The translations under genes and the position numbers were made by a program. The notes beneath the pieces are model-generated. The model saw only the letters and a program-made list of their open reading frames with translations. It did not search any database and was not told where the DNA came from. Shown piece by piece: positions 61,726 through 64,000 of a stretch of DNA of 64,000 nt. Origin of the DNA: Xylanimonas allomyrinae (GTDB lineage Bacteria > Actinomycetota > Actinomycetes > Actinomycetales > Cellulomonadaceae); NCBI RefSeq assembly GCF_004135345.1, contig NZ_CP035495.1:806001-870000 (forward strand), given 5' to 3'. Each line of letters opens with the position of its first letter. The stretch's first letter is position 1.

Positions 61726-62660
61726 CGGAGCCGACCAACCCGCCCACGGTCCCGCACGGGGTTCCCGCGGTCGAGGCCGCCGCGCACCCGCCCGAGCGGC
61801 AGGAGCCCGAGGTTCTCGTCATCACGGGGATGTCCGGTGCGGGGCGAACCCGTGCCGCGAGCGTGCTCGAGGACCTCGACTGGTTCGTGGTCGACAACCT
61901 GCCACCGATGATGATCATCCCGCTCGTCGACCTCATGACGCGGGCGGGCTCGGCCGTCGAGCGGCTCGCCGTCGTCGTCGACGTGCGCGGCCGGCAGTAC
62001 TTCGCCGAGCTGGCGGAGTCCCTGGGGCACCTGCGCGACGCGGGAGTGCAGTACCGGATCCTGTACCTGGACGCCTCGGACGAGGAGCTCGTGCGGAGGT
62101 TCGAGGCGGTGCGGCGGCCGCACCCGCTCCAGGCCGACGGGCGCATCCTCGACGGCATCGCCGAGGAGCGCCGCGCCCTCGCCTCGCTCGTCGAGCGCGC
62201 CGACACCGTCATCGACACCACGACGCTGTCGGTGCACGACCTGGCACGCGAGGTGCGCGCGGCCGTCGGCGACGGGGCACCCGAGGTGCTGCGCGTCAAC
62301 GTGGTCGCGTTCGGCTTCAAGTACGGCCTGCCGCTGGACGCCGACCACGTCGTCGACGTCCGCTTCCTGGCCAACCCGTACTGGATCACCGAACTGCGTC
62401 ATCTCACGGGCCGCGACGCCGCCGTGCGCGACTTCGTGCTCACCCGCCCGGGAGCCCGCCAGTTCGTCGATCGCTACGTCAGCGCGCTGGAGCCCGTGCT
62501 GGCCGGCTACCTGCACGAGGAGAAGCGGTACGCGACCCTCGCCGTCGGGTGCACGGGCGGCAAGCACCGTTCGGTCGCGATCGCCGAGGAGATCGCCGCT
62601 CGGCTGCGCGCCCAGGGTCTGCGCGTCACCGTCACCGCCCGCGACCTGGGCAAGGAGTAG
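61722..62660 (+). CDS. rapZ: RapZ-family nucleotide-binding protein (RNase adapter homologue)
   Basis: A 312-aa P-loop protein. In E. coli RapZ senses glucosamine 6-phosphate and directs small-RNA decay; in Gram-positives (YvcJ) it binds nucleotides and affects competence or cell-wall metabolism. The P-loop reads [19 protein letters not shown] with Arg where the Walker Lys usually stands, which is common in actinobacterial members. [33 protein letters not shown]-like [16 protein letters not shown] and the C-terminal [19 protein letters not shown] are family hallmarks. ATG in an ATGA overlap with uvrC; yvcK follows after three bases. Confidence 0.93.
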   Translation: MTEPTNPPTVPHGVPAVEAAAHPPERQEPEVLVITGMSGAGRTRAASVLEDLDWFVVDNLPPMMIIPLVDLMTRAGSAVERLAVVVDVRGRQYFAELAESLGHLRDAGVQYRILYLDASDEELVRRFEAVRRPHPLQADGRILDGIAEERRALASLVERADTVIDTTTLSVHDLAREVRAAVGDGAPEVLRVNVVAFGFKYGLPLDADHVVDVRFLANPYWITELRHLTGRDAAVRDFVLTRPGARQFVDRYVSALEPVLAGYLHEEKRYATLAVGCTGGKHRSVAIAEEIAARLRAQGLRVTVTARDLGKE

Positions 62661-62663
62661 CCC

Positions 62664-63677
62664 GTGACGTTCCCCTCCGGCAAGCCGGCCCCCTCCCTGC
62701 GCGTCTCCGGGATCCGGTCCGGGACCCCGCGCGGCCCGCAGGTCGTCGCACTCGGCGGCGGCCACGGCCTGTCCGCGAGCCTGCGCGCGCTGCGCCACGT
62801 GTCGGAGCGCCTGACCGCCGTGGTCACGGTGGCCGACGACGGCGGTTCCTCGGGCCGGTTGCGCGAGGAGCTCGGCGTTCTTCCGCCCGGGGACCTGCGC
62901 ATGGCGCTGGCCGCGCTCACGGACGACTCCGACTGGGGTCGCACCTGGTCCGCCGTGCTCCAGCACCGGTTCCGCACGGACGGCCCGCTCGACCAGCACG
63001 CGGTCGGCAACCTGCTCATCACCGCGCTCTGGGAGCTGCTGGGCGACACCGTCACGGGGCTCGACTGGGTGGGCCGCCTGCTCGGCGCTCGCGGGCGCGT
63101 GCTTCCGATGGCGTCGGTGCCGCTCGTCGTCGAGGCCGACGTGGTCGGCGACGACGGCACGCTGCGCACCGTCGACGGGCAGGTCAACGTCGCGACGGCG
63201 CACGGGCGCATCGACCACCTGCGCCTGCATCCCGCGGACCCGCCGGCGTGCGAGGAGGCCGTCGCGGCCGTGCACGCGGCCGACTGGGTCGTTCTCGGCC
63301 CCGGCTCCTGGTACTCGTCGGTGCTCGTGCACCTGCTCGTGCCGCGCCTGTGCGACGCCCTGCTGAGCACGAAGGCCCGGCGTTGCGTGACGCTCAACCT
63401 GTCGCCCGATGCCGAGACCTCGGGTCTGACGGCGGTCGACCACCTTGAGGTGCTGCACCGGCATGCGCCCGACCTGCGGATCGACGTCGTGCTGGCGGAC
63501 CCGTCCGCGGTCGAGGACGTCGCTGCTGCCGAGCGTGCGTCCGCTGCCCTCGGTGCGCGGCTGGTGATGCGGCAGGTCGCGCTCGGCGACGGCACCGCAC
63601 GGCACGACGCGTTGCGGCTCGCGGCGGCCTACCGTGACGTGTTCGACGGCGTGCTGGGCGACGTCGGCGGGCCGTGA
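62664..63677 (+). CDS. yvcK: YvcK/GlmR-family gluconeogenesis factor (UDP-GlcNAc-binding)
   Basis: A 337-aa CofD-like protein. VVALGGGHGLSASLRALR (about residues 28-45), VVTVADDGGSSGRLREELG, LPPGDLRMALAALT, NLLITALWEL and WVVLGPGSWYSSVLVHLLVP are the conserved blocks. Homologues bind UDP-GlcNAc and route carbon to peptidoglycan precursors (GlmR), and in Mycobacterium (CuvA) localise to growing poles. Starts at GTG 62664, three bases after rapZ. In most actinobacteria whiA follows; here an unrelated gene does. Confidence 0.92.
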   Translation: MTFPSGKPAPSLRVSGIRSGTPRGPQVVALGGGHGLSASLRALRHVSERLTAVVTVADDGGSSGRLREELGVLPPGDLRMALAALTDDSDWGRTWSAVLQHRFRTDGPLDQHAVGNLLITALWELLGDTVTGLDWVGRLLGARGRVLPMASVPLVVEADVVGDDGTLRTVDGQVNVATAHGRIDHLRLHPADPPACEEAVAAVHAADWVVLGPGSWYSSVLVHLLVPRLCDALLSTKARRCVTLNLSPDAETSGLTAVDHLEVLHRHAPDLRIDVVLADPSAVEDVAAAERASAALGARLVMRQVALGDGTARHDALRLAAAYRDVFDGVLGDVGGP

Positions 63678-63855
63678 CCGCACCGCCCACCTCATCCGGG
63701 AGGCGGATGGCGTAGCGGTCGAACACATCGAACACGCGCGGAAACTGCGGAAGTCTCCAAGCGCGCCAGCCCATGGCCCTCGGGCGTGACCGCGCCGCCC
63801 CGCGCCTGTGAGACTTCGTGGCGTCCCCCCGCTGAACGCTGCCCAAGGAACGCCC

Positions 63856-64000
63856 ATGATCGAGAGCACGACCCCGCTGCGGATCGCCCTCCCGCCGACG
63901 GCGAACATCGACGCGATCCTCCGTGAACGCCTGCGTGCCGAGCCCGGCGCGGTGCTCGCCGAGGTGCGCCGCGACCGGGCATGGGAACCGGTCACGGTGG
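63856..64000 (+). CDS. Start of an AMP-binding (long-chain acyl-CoA) synthetase, cut by the window end
   Basis: Forty-eight codons are visible: MIESTTPLRIALPPTANIDAIL... with LRERLRAEPGAVLAEVRRDRAWEPVTV. The L-x-x-R-x-x-x-x-P-x-x-x-x-x-R and W-x-P-V-T pattern is the usual N terminus of FadD-type acyl-CoA synthetases before their first helix. The catalytic core lies outside the window, so the call is tentative. AAGGA at 63845-63849 is a suitable ribosome-binding site. The 178 bases between yvcK and this gene hold no convincing gene. Confidence 0.55.
   Translation, partial: MIESTTPLRIALPPTANIDAILRERLRAEPGAVLAEVRRDRAWEPVTV

Noticed and set aside
63394-63846. Minus-strand frame after yvcK containing WRLPQFPRVFDVFDRYAIRLPDE
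   Set aside because: A short protein-like stretch, but the frame runs into antisense of yvcK, has no start context and matches nothing I recognise.

Overview
The window is one dense stretch of a high-GC chromosome (GC roughly 70% by eye). Gene spacing is a few bases or ATGA/GTGA overlaps, and GTG and TTG starts are common. A Pup-proteasome cluster, the hisI-trpE-trpC-trpB-trpA-lgt order, a four-domain S1 protein, an ANTAR regulator of the PdtaR type and a uvrC-rapZ-yvcK block all point to Actinobacteria. Gene content and protein wording suggest Micrococcales (Cellulomonadaceae/Promicromonosporaceae-like), but the genus cannot be fixed from the sequence alone. I see no prophage, insertion sequence, integron or CRISPR array. 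This is mostly core chromosome, with one accessory-looking block (a sortase-built pilus).

Layout. 1-5.7 kb: pupylation and proteasome genes (ARC/Mpa ATPase, dop, pup, prcB, prcA, pafA), followed by an FKBP lipoprotein. 6.6-18 kb: histidine/tryptophan genes (hisF, hisI, trpE, two small membrane proteins, trpC, trpB, trpA) with a two-gene heterodimeric ABC exporter inserted, ending in lgt. 18-24 kb: glutamate synthase gltB-gltD. 24-36.7 kb: central metabolism and replication (pyk, tRNA-Leu, pdtaR, an acetyltransferase, a thioesterase, polA, DUF368, DUF2200, a DMT exporter, a methyltransferase, pfkA, rpsA). 36.8-41.4 kb: Nudix, a sugar-nucleotide-epimerase-like protein, an ABC exporter divergent from a MarR regulator, coaE. 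41.3-46.9 kb, minus strand: tip pilin, backbone pilin, class C sortase, class E sortase. 47-64 kb: uvrB, a Mn-riboswitch-type leader with two tandem terC genes, a small P-loop NTPase, a YciI protein, an alpha/beta hydrolase divergent from a TetR regulator, an ABC ATPase plus permease, uvrA, an OsmC-like protein, uvrC, rapZ, yvcK, and the start of an AMP-binding synthetase.

How the parts work together. Pup is deamidated by Dop and ligated to lysines by PafA; tagged proteins are unfolded by ARC and degraded by PrcAB. uvrA, uvrB and uvrC all lie in the last 17 kb, with an SOS-box-like palindrome in front of uvrA. gltBD, trp/his, pyk and pfkA are housekeeping metabolism. The pilus block has its own sortases. 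The terC pair sits behind a Mn2+-sensing leader.

Two window-wide patterns matter to any user. First, at least ten reading frames are each broken once or twice by the loss of a single base in or next to a short G/C run (prcA twice, hisF, both pilins, a P-loop NTPase, an ABC permease, an OsmC protein, uvrC, probably a hydrolase). All are deletions and none is an insertion, so consensus error is far likelier than gene decay. Second, about eleven genes have a TANNNT hexamer ending 5-8 bases before the start codon, which fits leaderless transcription.
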